Positions 15,010-24,900 of a stretch of 40,725 bases of DNA are shown piece by piece. The notes beneath the pieces are model-generated. The model saw nothing but the letters and a program-made list of their open reading frames with translations, had not been told where the DNA came from and made no database searches. A program made the translations under genes and the position numbers. This DNA comes from Candidatus Magasanikiibacteriota bacterium (GTDB taxonomy: Bacteria > Patescibacteriota > Patescibacteriia > Magasanikbacterales > 2-02-FULL-50-9b). The stretch covers positions 1 to 40,725 of the forward strand of contig CALQYY010000003.1 in NCBI GenBank assembly GCA_943349075.1, given 5' to 3'. Every line of letters begins with the position of its first letter. The first letter of the stretch is position 1.

Positions 15010-15927
15010 GTGAAGATTCGTTCAATTCTTTTTATGATGGTGATGGCGGCGTGTGCTGCGTGCTCACCGGACGAAGCCGCAGCGCCACGCGATGTGGTGG
15101 CTGATACGGACACCGAATCCCCTGACCTCTCTGCGGAGGAAGTTCCTCTGCTCAGAATTGAAGGGGGTGCAGAGCTTTTGGTTGTAAGCGGCCAATTCCG
15201 TGCGCCCTGCGCGGAAAATTCCGAGTGCGACAACGGCTACTGTGTCCTGACACTCAGCGGCAAGGTGTGCTCAAAAAACTGCGCGAGCAGCTGCGAACAC
15301 CCCGAATTCGTCTGCGACCAAGCACCTGGCGGCGACCCTGTCTTCATCTGCGTCCCCAAGCACACAACTGAAGTGTGCGACGGGGTCGATAACGATGGAG
15401 ACTTCAAGGTCGACGAAGACCTGTGCGAGGATGGAAATCCGTGCACACTCGACGAGTGCAATCTCGGCGGGCCACAAGGGTCGTGCAAACACGTAGAGCT
15501 CAACGGCAATTCGTGTTTTGACGGCTCCGTGTGCACAGAAGATGACACATGCATCAATGGAGTCTGCAAAGGCGGCGCGAAAAAGAAATGCGTCGACGGA
15601 AACTCCTGCACCAAAGATGATGTGTGCGACCCGGCCAGCGGCTGCCAATTTCCTCCGCAAGCCGGTCCGTGCGATGACGGTAATCCATGCACAGGCATCG
15701 GATCCGACGAAAAGCAAGTCGCACCCGACACATGCGCAAGCGGCGAATGCAAGCCCGGCGCACCGTCACACTGCGACGACCACAACCCCTGCACAAATAA
15801 CCTGTGTAAGCCGGCCGGAGGCTGCTATTTCAAAGCAGTTCCCGATCAGCCAAACAATGGCTGCCCCAAAGATGGCGACCCGAGCACCGTCGAGTGGTGC
15901 GTCGCCGGTTTGTGCAGCTACAAGTAA
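15010..15927 (+). CDS. Cys-rich repeat lipoprotein with a MopE-like unit, 305 aa
   Basis: A GTG start at 15010 follows an AGGAGGG site. The signal peptide ends in ACAAC (lipidated Cys15 or Cys18). Order after that: a small Cys cluster (about 58-110), one metal-binding MopE-type unit CDGVDNDGDFKVDEDL (near residue 122), then about five CxDGNxCTxDxC units like those of the preceding gene. It lies 9 bases after its partner and is clearly co-transcribed. The shared repeats suggest that the two proteins work on the surface together. The MopE-type motif may bind calcium; this is inferred from the acidic spacing only. Confidence 0.83.
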   Translation: MKIRSILFMMVMAACAACSPDEAAAPRDVVADTDTESPDLSAEEVPLLRIEGGAELLVVSGQFRAPCAENSECDNGYCVLTLSGKVCSKNCASSCEHPEFVCDQAPGGDPVFICVPKHTTEVCDGVDNDGDFKVDEDLCEDGNPCTLDECNLGGPQGSCKHVELNGNSCFDGSVCTEDDTCINGVCKGGAKKKCVDGNSCTKDDVCDPASGCQFPPQAGPCDDGNPCTGIGSDEKQVAPDTCASGECKPGAPSHCDDHNPCTNNLCKPAGGCYFKAVPDQPNNGCPKDGDPSTVEWCVAGLCSYK

Positions 15928-15965
15928 CCCAAACCCTTCGCGCCCAGGAAACGCGAAACCAAAAA

Positions 15966-16004
15966 GCGGAGCCACACCTCACCAGTGTCGCTCCGCATTT
16001 TTTT
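15966..16004 (+). terminator. Terminator between the Cys-rich operon and nrdA
   Basis: GCGGAGC and GCTCCGC, extended by ACAC with GTGT past a C-C mismatch, followed by seven T. On the minus strand it ends in five T, so it may also stop nrdA transcripts. Confidence 0.8.
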
Positions 16005-16054
16005 ACTCACAAGTTTTCAATCGCACACCCCACGCGTGTCCTGAAAAATATAAC

Positions 16055-17962
16055 CTACTGGCAGACCGCGCATTCCTCGTTCGCCACATCCCTCTTCATC
16101 GTCTTCCCATCAATTCGCTCCGCCTCAATTGGCGCCGCGCTGCGCAAGTAATAGAGTGACTTCATACCAACCTGCCATGCAAGGAAATGAACATCGTTCA
16201 AATACTTACCGCTAATTGGTGTTGAGAAGAATACGTTGATCGATTGCGCCTGATCAATATATGGCTGACGATCCGCTGCCTGCTGCACAATTTCGCGCAT
16301 ATTCATTTCGTATGCAGTTCGGAACACCATCTTTTCTTCTTCGCTCAAGATATCGAGAAACTGCACACTTCCCTTTGCCGCGATAATTTCCTTCCACACT
16401 TCCGAATTGTTTGCGCCCTTTGTCTCGAGCAATTTCTCAAGTGATTTATTTTTCACCAAGAAACTTCCTGACAATGTTTTCTGCAAATATGCATTTCCTG
16501 AAATCGGCTCAACACATGGCGTTGCTTCGCCACAAATAAATGCGGTCGACGCAGTTGGCTGAATACTTGTCACGTAAGTGTTGCGACGTGTTCCCCCATC
16601 GAGCGGAAGTCCGCGCTCCTGGCCCAAACGCTCTGACGCTGCATGCGCTGCATCGCCAATCGTTTTAAACATCACCTTGTTTGTCGAGCGTGCGAGCACA
16701 CTTTCAAACGGAATCATTTTGCTCATCAAATATCCGTGATAACCCATCACACCGAGACCAATCGAGCGTTCATGCTTCACCGAATTAATTGCTTTTGTAT
16801 ATTCCTTTGTTGGCGCCATTTCGATGAACGCATCGAGATTGTTGTCCAAACATTTCACACACAAATAGGCAATCTCATTTACCTGCTCCTTCCACTCGTC
16901 CCAGCGTTCGAGATTCAAATTTCCGAGACAGCAAACTGCGGTGCGCTCTTCATTCGTCGGCAACACAATTTCCGTACACAAATTGCTCTGACGAACAAAA
17001 AGTCCCAAATCTTTGTGATGCTGTGGAACCGCGCGATTAACGGTGTCGATGTATACGATATATGGTTCACCTGTTTCTGCACGAAGTGTCAAAATCTTGC
17101 GCCAGATATCGAGCGCTGGAAGTGTTTTAGCAATCGTCTTGTAGTGCGGATCGATCAAATTAAAATCTGCCTGCGCCTCAACCGCTTTCATGAATTCATC
17201 CGTCACCACAACGCCGTGATTCAAATTCATGCACTTGCGATCTGGATCGCCGCCGGTTGGTTTGCGCATCTCCAAAAATTCTTCAATATCTGGATGATCA
17301 ACGCGCAAGTATGCCGCAGCAGCGCCACGACGAATTCCGTTGCGCGAAACTGCGATCGTTTCTGAGTCCATGATTTTCAAAAATGGAAGCACACCACTTG
17401 AGCGAAGTCCTGATGACTGAAGCGGCGCATTCTGTCCGCGAAGCTGTGACCAATCTGTTCCAATACCACCACCGTTTTTTGCAAGAAATGCATTCTCGCG
17501 ATAAATATCAAAAATACCTTCGAGTGTATCTGGAACGGTGTTGAGAAAACATGAGATCGGCAAACCCTTGCGCGTACCAATATTCATGAGCACCGGTGTT
17601 GCAGGAATAAACCACATCTTACTCATCACGTCGTAGATTTTCTGTGCGAGTTCGCGATCGCCGCGTGACATTCCTGTTGCAACTCGCGCGAGAAAAGTCT
17701 GAGGGTCTTCGCAGATTTCATTATTTGCGTCGCGCAAAAAATAACGATCACGCATATTTTCGAGGCCGAAATATGAGTGGAGCGCGTTATTTTCCGGGTG
17801 GAGCTGAATTGATTTCTGAACTTCAATATCAGCATTGTAGTGTGGACAATCCCAACTATTTTTGCCCGCGGTTTTGCTCAAAATTTCCTCGAGCAATAAA
17901 TCGCGGGCGCTTGCAAGATCGTTGTTTGAGAGCGCGTCAATGACGGATGAGTATAAGAGCAT
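16055..17962 (-). CDS. nrdA: Ribonucleotide reductase class Ia, large subunit
   Basis: A 635-residue subunit that reduces ribonucleotides in the active site while the small subunit supplies the radical. Visible catalytic residues: Cys138 (ISCFLN) and a partner at Cys344 or Cys345 (AVCC), the radical triad Asn327, Cys329 and Glu331 (NLCTE), and the C-terminal relay CAVC (631-634). It starts with no ATP-cone domain, so the usual dATP switch through that domain is missing, as in some phage-type enzymes. It follows nrdB by 33 bases, in the same operon under paired NrdR boxes. Confidence 0.95.
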   Translation of the reverse strand: MLLYSSVIDALSNNDLASARDLLLEEILSKTAGKNSWDCPHYNADIEVQKSIQLHPENNALHSYFGLENMRDRYFLRDANNEICEDPQTFLARVATGMSRGDRELAQKIYDVMSKMWFIPATPVLMNIGTRKGLPISCFLNTVPDTLEGIFDIYRENAFLAKNGGGIGTDWSQLRGQNAPLQSSGLRSSGVLPFLKIMDSETIAVSRNGIRRGAAAAYLRVDHPDIEEFLEMRKPTGGDPDRKCMNLNHGVVVTDEFMKAVEAQADFNLIDPHYKTIAKTLPALDIWRKILTLRAETGEPYIVYIDTVNRAVPQHHKDLGLFVRQSNLCTEIVLPTNEERTAVCCLGNLNLERWDEWKEQVNEIAYLCVKCLDNNLDAFIEMAPTKEYTKAINSVKHERSIGLGVMGYHGYLMSKMIPFESVLARSTNKVMFKTIGDAAHAASERLGQERGLPLDGGTRRNTYVTSIQPTASTAFICGEATPCVEPISGNAYLQKTLSGSFLVKNKSLEKLLETKGANNSEVWKEIIAAKGSVQFLDILSEEEKMVFRTAYEMNMREIVQQAADRQPYIDQAQSINVFFSTPISGKYLNDVHFLAWQVGMKSLYYLRSAAPIEAERIDGKTMKRDVANEECAVCQ

Positions 17963-17995
17963 AGTATTTTTATAAATGAATGAGCCGCGATCGCT

Positions 17996-18958
17996 TTACC
18001 AATCTGACACAACTGTTCCCTTCGAATATTCTGTTGCACGATTTTCGAAGAAGTTTGCGTGTTCTTTTGCGTTCACCATAACATCGAGCCATGGGAGCGG
18101 ATTTTGCACGTGGTACATCATGTCCAAACCAAGTTCACCGAGTTTGCGATCCGCGGTATAGCGCACGTACTCCTTAACTTGCTGCGCGGTGAGCCCTGGA
18201 ACCGGACCCATCGAGAAACATGCATCAACGAACGCATCCTCGAGTGCGACCATGTCGCGACACGCGGTGTAAAGTTTTTCGCGGAACGCATCGGTCCAGA
18301 GCTGTTTGTTCTCCGAAATAAAATCTCGGAACAACTGACAGACGCCGCGACTATGCAGCGTTTCATCGCGAATACTCCATGTCACGATTTGACCAACGCC
18401 GCGAAGTTTTCCAAGGCGTGGAAAGTTCATCAAAATCGCAAACGACGCAAACAAACTCACGCCTTCCACAAATCCACCAAACACCGCGAGATTAATCGCG
18501 AGATTTTCTGGCGACTCTGTATCAAACGTCTGCAAATAATTATATTTGCCGCGCATTGATTCGTATTCGAGAAACGCTGAGTATTCCTGCTCTGGAAGTC
18601 CGAGCGAATCATTCAAATATGAGTATGCCCACACATGGACACTTTCCATTGCAGCAAACGACGAAAGCATCATCTTGATTTCTGGCTTTGGAAAACATGG
18701 AATGAGGCGCGTGTTGTAATTGTTGTTCACCTCAATATCGGCTTGCGTGAAAAAACGAAGAATCTGAATAATCAAATTCGCTTCTGGCGGCGTTAAGTTG
18801 AAACGATAATCAATAATATCGTTTTCCATTGGAACTTCCGTTGGAAGCCAATGCGCTTGGTTCTGTTTTTTGAAAAATTCAAAATACTCTGGGTACTCAA
18901 ATGGTCGATACACGTTGCGTGGGGTCAAAAGTGCGCACGAATTTTGGAGGGAGCTCAT
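17996..18958 (-). CDS. nrdB: Ribonucleotide reductase class Ia, small subunit
   Basis: A 320-residue diiron protein that makes and stores the tyrosyl radical. Candidate iron ligands are Asp74, Glu105, His108, Glu165, Glu199 and His202. The radical tyrosine is Tyr112, four residues after His108 (ESVHVWAY), exactly as in the E. coli spacing. The protein is slightly shorter than the E. coli one and ends in VVSDW, the tail that docks on NrdA. It is the first gene of the nrdB-nrdA operon. Confidence 0.95.
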   Translation of the reverse strand: MSSLQNSCALLTPRNVYRPFEYPEYFEFFKKQNQAHWLPTEVPMENDIIDYRFNLTPPEANLIIQILRFFTQADIEVNNNYNTRLIPCFPKPEIKMMLSSFAAMESVHVWAYSYLNDSLGLPEQEYSAFLEYESMRGKYNYLQTFDTESPENLAINLAVFGGFVEGVSLFASFAILMNFPRLGKLRGVGQIVTWSIRDETLHSRGVCQLFRDFISENKQLWTDAFREKLYTACRDMVALEDAFVDACFSMGPVPGLTAQQVKEYVRYTADRKLGELGLDMMYHVQNPLPWLDVMVNAKEHANFFENRATEYSKGTVVSDW

Positions 18959-18996
18959 ATCGGAGGGAAAATTACCTCATGGAGAGGGAGGCCATC

Positions 18997-19002
18997 AGTA
19001 TA
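18997..19002 (-). promoter_or_regulatory. Candidate -10 box of nrdBA
   Basis: TATACT on the minus strand, 38 bases before the nrdB ATG. No good -35 box is seen at 17 bases, which fits a promoter that needs other factors. The NrdR boxes lie just upstream. Confidence 0.35.
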
Positions 19003-19033
19003 CCTTGTTTAAAATTTTTGGAAAGATACATAA

Positions 19034-19081
19034 ACACAACATCTTGTGTTGATAACTTATTCACAGCACAAGATGTTGCGT
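19034..19081 (-). promoter_or_regulatory. Paired NrdR boxes upstream of nrdB-nrdA, with DnaA-like boxes between
   Basis: Box 1 at 19034-19049 (ACACAACATCTTGTGT) and box 2 at 19066-19081 (GCACAAGATGTTGCGT) are both palindromic and fit the known NrdR pattern ACACwATATnTwGTGT with few changes. Their centres are 32 bp apart, the three-turn spacing typical of NrdR targets. The gap holds TTATTCACA (19057-19065), a full match to the DnaA box TTATNCACA, and the inverse of TTATCAACA (19047-19055). Confidence 0.75.
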
Positions 19082-19136
19082 TTTGTAAAAAAAGTGGTAT
19101 AGCTTTTGATAGCCCCTACACCTTCTGAACCTTTTG

Positions 19137-19145
19137 TGATAAACT
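19137..19145 (+). promoter_or_regulatory. Extended -10 promoter of gpsA
   Basis: TG, one base, then TAAACT (19140-19145), 21 bases before the ATG at 19167. No clear -35 box. Confidence 0.35.
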
Positions 19146-19166
19146 AGCCACAAAATCATTATTCCT

Positions 19167-20048
19167 ATGCATGTAGTTATTATCGGTGCCGGACGTATCG
19201 GACAGGCATTTAAACATTTGTGCGAGGCGCGCGCGGAATCTGTATCGCTTTTTGATGCAGACACAACCAAAGTTCCCGACCAGCGACCACTTGCGGAAAT
19301 AATTCCACCAGCGGATGTGATTTTTTTGTGCATCCAATCGTTCGCAATTCGCGAAGTTCTCGCAGAACTCAAACCGCTTTTAAAACGAGCGGCGCTTGTT
19401 GTCTCGCTCGCCAAAGGAATCGAGCGTAACACCTTTAAAACATTGGACATTGTTATTCCAGAATGCCTCGCACCCGAGCAGCCATGGGGTCTGATTATTG
19501 GCCCAATGCTTGCTGAGGAAATTTTACAAAACCAGGGTTCAGCAGGTGTATTCGCGGGATCAAACCCTGAAGAATGCACAATCCTCTCGTCACTTATTGA
19601 TCCACACAACCTCAGTCTCGAATGTTCGACTGATATACACGGCGTCGCGCTTGCAGGTGTTCTGAAAAACATCTACGCACTTTCGCTCGGCATTGCTGAT
19701 GGCATCGGCTGGGGCGCGAACCGCAAAGGCTGGCTCATCACCCGCGCGATTCGCGAGATGCGCGACATTATCGAAATTCTCGGCGGCGATCCAAATACCG
19801 CTGACGGCCCTGCAGGACTCGGCGATCTAATCGCAACCGGCTCAAGCCCACACTCACGCAATCGCGCAACAGGCGAGCAGATCGTAACAACCGGACAAAT
19901 GAATCCGCTCAGCGAGGGTTACATTTCCCTATCGTCTTTGAAACACCTTCTCGGTGAGCGCACATCTGAATTTAAAATTCTCTCAACCTTAATCGAAATC
20001 ATTGAACACAAACAGGATGCAAGAACAGTCTACAAACAACTCGTATGA
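19167..20048 (+). CDS. gpsA: NAD(P)-dependent glycerol-3-phosphate dehydrogenase
   Basis: A 293-residue enzyme that reduces dihydroxyacetone phosphate to sn-glycerol 3-phosphate for phospholipid synthesis. The nucleotide fold opens with GAGRIG (residues 7-12), followed by the VSLAKGIE and LAGVLKNIYALSLGI motifs with the active-site lysines and the substrate motif GPAGLGDLIATGSSPHSRNR. It is shorter than the E. coli protein (339), mainly in the N-terminal domain. The stop overlaps the tsaD start by four bases. Confidence 0.93.
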   Translation: MHVVIIGAGRIGQAFKHLCEARAESVSLFDADTTKVPDQRPLAEIIPPADVIFLCIQSFAIREVLAELKPLLKRAALVVSLAKGIERNTFKTLDIVIPECLAPEQPWGLIIGPMLAEEILQNQGSAGVFAGSNPEECTILSSLIDPHNLSLECSTDIHGVALAGVLKNIYALSLGIADGIGWGANRKGWLITRAIREMRDIIEILGGDPNTADGPAGLGDLIATGSSPHSRNRATGEQIVTTGQMNPLSEGYISLSSLKHLLGERTSEFKILSTLIEIIEHKQDARTVYKQLV

Positions 20049-21073
20049 AGATTCTTGCGATAGAAACATCGTGCGATGATACCGCCATAGCTGTAATGCA
20101 GGCTCGTGGCACCAGCATCAAAACGCTCGCCCAAGTTACTGCATCACAAATCCCAATCCACCGCCGCTACGGAGGTGTTGTTCCTGAAGTTGCAGCGCGC
20201 GCGCATGCAGAAACAATCATTCCAACCATCAAAGAGGTGTTTGCGCAACTCGGCCTCGACCCTGACCGCGCAATGAAAAAACCACCGATCGATGCAATCG
20301 CTGTTACGAGCGGGCCAGGCCTTGTTACCAGTTTATGGGTCGGTGTCACAACCGCAAAACTTCTCGCGCGCGAATGGGACGTGCCAGTTTTTGGCGTCAA
20401 TCATATGGTTGGCCACATCTACTCCTCGCTCGTCAACCAAAAACTTCCAGAGTTTCCAATGCTCGCACTCATTGTTTCTGGCGGCCACACCGAAATTGTA
20501 TGGATGAAAAATCCAACATCGTGGAAAAAAATTGGATCAACGCGCGACGATGCAGCCGGCGAAGCGTTCGATAAATTTGGAAAAGTTCTCGGGTTTTCAT
20601 ATCCAGGTGGCCCTGAAATTTCAAGGCGCGCAGAAAAAGGAAACGCAACCGCGATCCAGTTCCCTCGCCCCATGATTAACGACGGCACATACGACTTTAG
20701 TTTTTCGGGACTCAAAACATCAGGGCGCATGTGGGCCGAAGCGCAAAAAAAGTTAACACCAAAATTAATTGCCGACGGATGCGCTTCGTATCAAGCAGCG
20801 ATTGTTGATGTGATCATCACAAAAACCGTTCGCGCAATTGAGCAGTACAAACCAAAAACCGTTGTGCTTGGCGGCGGTGTTTCGGCAAACGACGCACTTC
20901 GAAACGGATTACTCGCTCGCACAAAACACATCAAAGGTGTTAAAATTCATATACCGGAAAAACAGTACACAACTGACAACGCCGCGATGATCGGCGCTGC
21001 CGCATACTTCACAAAAAATAAATTTAAATCATCGTGGCGCTCGCTTGCAGCGAACCCTGCGTTTGAAATATAA
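20045..21073 (+). CDS. tsaD: tRNA N6-adenosine threonylcarbamoyltransferase
   Basis: A 342-residue ASKHA-fold protein that transfers threonylcarbamoyl to A37 of ANN-decoding tRNAs, with TsaB and TsaE. Metal ligands His120 and His124 are in the NHMVGH motif. Other signatures are IETSCDDT at the start, DDAAGEAFDKFGK near residue 177, GGGVSAN near 278 and DNAAMIG near 315. It overlaps gpsA by four bases and is followed by a membrane protein gene. Confidence 0.96.
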   Translation: MKILAIETSCDDTAIAVMQARGTSIKTLAQVTASQIPIHRRYGGVVPEVAARAHAETIIPTIKEVFAQLGLDPDRAMKKPPIDAIAVTSGPGLVTSLWVGVTTAKLLAREWDVPVFGVNHMVGHIYSSLVNQKLPEFPMLALIVSGGHTEIVWMKNPTSWKKIGSTRDDAAGEAFDKFGKVLGFSYPGGPEISRRAEKGNATAIQFPRPMINDGTYDFSFSGLKTSGRMWAEAQKKLTPKLIADGCASYQAAIVDVIITKTVRAIEQYKPKTVVLGGGVSANDALRNGLLARTKHIKGVKIHIPEKQYTTDNAAMIGAAAYFTKNKFKSSWRSLAANPAFEI

Positions 21074-21078
21074 ACTAT

Positions 21079-21909
21079 ATGGTAGAGCTTTCAAAAATCG
21101 ACGACAATTTCACAGATGCGTGGATGAAGTACGAGTCAAAGGCGGGTTATTATGCGTTATTTATACTTGTGACCGGCCTTATTTTGTTTGGTTTAGTTTT
21201 ATTGCTTATTGGGCTCTTTGGTGCAGCATCATACCCCGCACTCACTTACTTTTATGATTATTTTAGCCGCACAGGCGGTGAAATATCTGGTGATCTAAAT
21301 ATATTTTATATTGTTTGGATTGCATGTGCATTCGGACTGTTCATTGTAGCCAGCAATATTCTTGGGGCGTGGCAAACAGCTGCACTATGGATCGCATACT
21401 CAACACCAGAAAAATTAAAATTTTCTCAAATTTTTAAACAAGCAATTCCACTTACACCACGATACTTCGGACTTGGGCTATTAAAAGGTTTAATTATTTT
21501 TGCTGGCTATACGCTTTTCATTGTCCCTGGAATTTTGTTCAGTGGATGGTTTGCATTCAGCGAAATTGCTGCACAAAAAAAATCTATTATCGAATCTCTC
21601 AAATATAGCCGCTCACTTGTTACCAACCGTTGGTGGTCCATCGTACTCCGCTTAGTTCTCGGCTTAATTATTGCGATGGTAATTCCGCAAATAGTTCAGT
21701 CAGTGGTAATGAGCCTCTTCACAGCAGAAAACAGCGCATTCGACCTAATAACGCTAATTGGAATTCTTATGGCGGTTTCAATTTCTATTTTCCAAGCATT
21801 CTTTTTAGCGCAGTGGTACGGCATCTTCAAGTACGCAATCTATCTTGATGCACAAAAATCATTGGGAGCTACTCCGTCTGAATTGCCTGTTGCCCCACAA
21901 GCAATGTAA
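21079..21909 (+). CDS. Multi-pass membrane protein, glycerophosphodiester-phosphodiesterase membrane-domain-like
   Basis: A 276-residue protein with about six hydrophobic segments (near 24-50, 75-100, 133-160, 192-215, 225-250). The region KSIIESLKYSRSLVTNRWW between helices resembles a family of integral membrane proteins (DUF975 or glycerophosphoryl diester phosphodiesterase membrane domain) of unknown function. Start five bases after tsaD, so in its operon. Its 3' end overlaps the convergent dnaE by 41 bases. Confidence 0.75.
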   Translation: MVELSKIDDNFTDAWMKYESKAGYYALFILVTGLILFGLVLLLIGLFGAASYPALTYFYDYFSRTGGEISGDLNIFYIVWIACAFGLFIVASNILGAWQTAALWIAYSTPEKLKFSQIFKQAIPLTPRYFGLGLLKGLIIFAGYTLFIVPGILFSGWFAFSEIAAQKKSIIESLKYSRSLVTNRWWSIVLRLVLGLIIAMVIPQIVQSVVMSLFTAENSAFDLITLIGILMAVSISIFQAFFLAQWYGIFKYAIYLDAQKSLGATPSELPVAPQAM

Positions 21910-24900
21910 TTCGCTGCTGAAAATCAGCGCTCCAATCAACTGCGAAATCGGTCTCAATTATTCTTTTTTGACCATCGGCGGTTGTAATGGCGAGAAAAAT
22001 CTTCATGTCGCCACGACTTCCTGCGAGAAGGTTTTTTAACTTCTCTTTATTTTCTGTCGTCATCGATGGCTCAATTTCAATCGTCGTTGATCTGATAATT
22101 GTCATCGGCTCAGGTGATGACGAAGCATTCGATGATTGCTCTGCGGGAGCACCGTATCCCCCGCCCGGATTATTCGGATCGCGCTTCACAAATCTTTTTT
22201 TGTTTTTTGCCAAACCAAACATTTCAATAATTTTCGTCTTCATCTCACCCACATTTTCTGGCGTCAAAATTTCCGCATGCTCGACAAAAATCTTATTGTC
22301 TCCCTGCTCGCTCGAACGTCGTCCGATAATTGCAGCAACCGTTCCAACAACCCAAACCGCTTCTGTTTTTTCAAATGATTTTGGAAAAATCATAATTTCA
22401 GCAGTTCCCGACAAATCCTCAACTTTTGCATTCATCATCGCATCATGATTTTTTGTCCACTTCTTTTTCGCCTCTGCAACAATACAAACAAGAAGAATCA
22501 TTCCGCCCGCAGGCTCCGCTTCGATATTCACAATTTCCGTATAATTGTTCGAGAAAATAACTGCGTAATCTGCACACGGATGCGACGAAATATACAAACC
22601 AATCAGCTCTTTTTCCCATTTTAGTTTTTCAGGAAGATCAGCGTCTGGCGCTGGTTGCAATTTAAGCGTTGCAGCGGGAGCGCCCATGAGCCCGAGCAGC
22701 GACCCTTGATTACTGTCGCTCGCAGTTAAATGTTCACGCGCAAAAACAAGCATGCGCTCAACGTTCGCGAGGAGCATTCCACGATCACCCCAATCATCCA
22801 TCGCACCACATTTGATCAAACTCTCAATTGATTTTTTATTCAAATCTTTGTCGCGAACGCGTTCAAGAAAATTCGCGAGCGACTCAAATGGCCCGCGCGC
22901 TTTTCGCTCGGCGATGATAACTTCGGTAATGTGCGCGCCAACGTTTTTAATTGCCGACAAACCAAACCGAATATCCTCACGCCCTGTCGGTCCTTTAATC
23001 ACGGCAAACTTCTCAAAACTTTCATTCACATGTGGTGGTAAAACCTTAATCCCCATGCGCTCACACTCGTGCGTAACTTCGGCCATCTTTTCGATATCAT
23101 CACTTTCAGCCGAAAGCACCGACGTCATGTATGCCGCAGGATAATTCGCTTTCAAGTATGCAGTATTATAAGCAACCACCGCGTATGACGCCGCATGAGC
23201 TTTATTAAAACCGTACGCCGCAAACGGCTCAATCAAATGCCAAAGCACCTCAACTTTTTCCTGCGACATGCCGCGCTCAACCGCACCGGTAAAAAACTTT
23301 TCTTTTTGACGTGCCATTTCCTCTGGAATTTTCTTACCCATCGCCTTACGAAACTTATCCGCCTCTTCCCAGTTATAGCCCGCAATCTTAATCGCAGTCA
23401 GCAAAACGTCATCTTGATACGTCAAAATACCGAGCGATTGATCAAGAACATCTTTCAAGCGTTCATCAATATAGGTAACGAGCGACGGATTATGTTTTCG
23501 GCGAATGTACTCCGGAATCGAATCCATCGGACCCGGACGAAAAAGCGCCACCATCGCCATAATATCGAAGATGGTCGTTGGTCGAAGTTCCTTCACATAG
23601 CGCGTCATTCCCGCACCCGCAAGCTGAAACACACCAACTGTTTCACCGCGCGCCAGCATGGCATAAGTTTTCTTGTCGTCCCATGGAATTTTTTGCAGAT
23701 CAATATGCGCTCCATACAACTCGCCAATGAGCTTCACCGCATTTCCCAAAATTGATAAGTTACGAATTCCAAGAAAATCCATTTTCAAAACACCTGCTTT
23801 TTCAACTGCGTGCATTTCGTATTGCGTTGTCAAAAGTGTTCCACCAATTTCGTACTGAACCGGAGAAAATTCTGTAAGCGGTTCTGGCGAAATAACCACA
23901 CCCGCTGCGTGAATTGATGTGTGACGTGCATTTCCCTCAATCTTGCGCGCAATGTTTAAAAGTCGCTGAACATCTGGCTGCTCATCAAAAACTTTTTTCA
24001 AATCAGGAGATTCTTCAAGTGCCTTATTGATGGTCATCGGAGCTCCTTGCGCACCAAATGGAATTAATTTTGCAACGCGATCGCAAAAGCCATACGAAAA
24101 TCCGAGCGCACGACCCGCATCACGCACACTCGCGCGCGCAGCCATTGTTCCAAATGTAATGATTTGCGCCACACGCTCTTTTCCGTATTTTTTCGTCACG
24201 TACGCAATCACTTCTTCACGACGATCATCGGCAAAATCGCCGTCAACATCGGGAGGACTTGGACGAAACGGATTCAAAAAACGCTCAAACGGCAATTTAA
24301 AATACATCGGATTCACCGAAACGATTCCAATCGAATACGAAACAAGCGAGCCCGCAGCAGATCCACGAGTCGTTGTCACGATTCCATTTGCGCGCGCCCA
24401 CAAAATATAATCTGCCACAGCCAAAAAGTATGGCGCATACCCTTTTGTTTTGATAATCCCAAGTTCATATTCGATGCGCTCGCGGTTAACCTCGGAAACT
24501 TCGCCGAGCAACTTCTGAAGACCTTCAAACGCGTGCTCGCGAAGCACATCGTCATACGTTTTGTCATCCGGTTTTTCAATCGGAGGAAAGTGCCACACAT
24601 CAAGCTTGATTTCAATATTTACACGATCCGCAATTTTCACCGTATTCTCAAGCGCTTCCGGCAAGTGGCGCCAACGCGACTGAATCTGCTCAACTGTCGA
24701 CATCGAACGATCAATATCAACGAGTGACGCATTTCGGTGATCATGAACCGTTTTTCCAGCACCGATACATTCCGAAATTTCACACGCTTCCGCATCATCC
24801 GGAACAAGATAGTGAACATCGCGTGTCACCACGAGCGGTATTCCAGTTAATTTTCCAATTTCCTGCAACCCTTCATTAATCAAAAACTGACCGTCCAAAT

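Noticed and set aside
13400-15900. Long open frames on the opposite strand and in other frames across the Cys-rich genes
   Set aside because: They are shadows of the repeated TGC-GAC-rich codons: no start signals, and the translations are low-complexity Ser/His/Arg-rich repeats of the same units.
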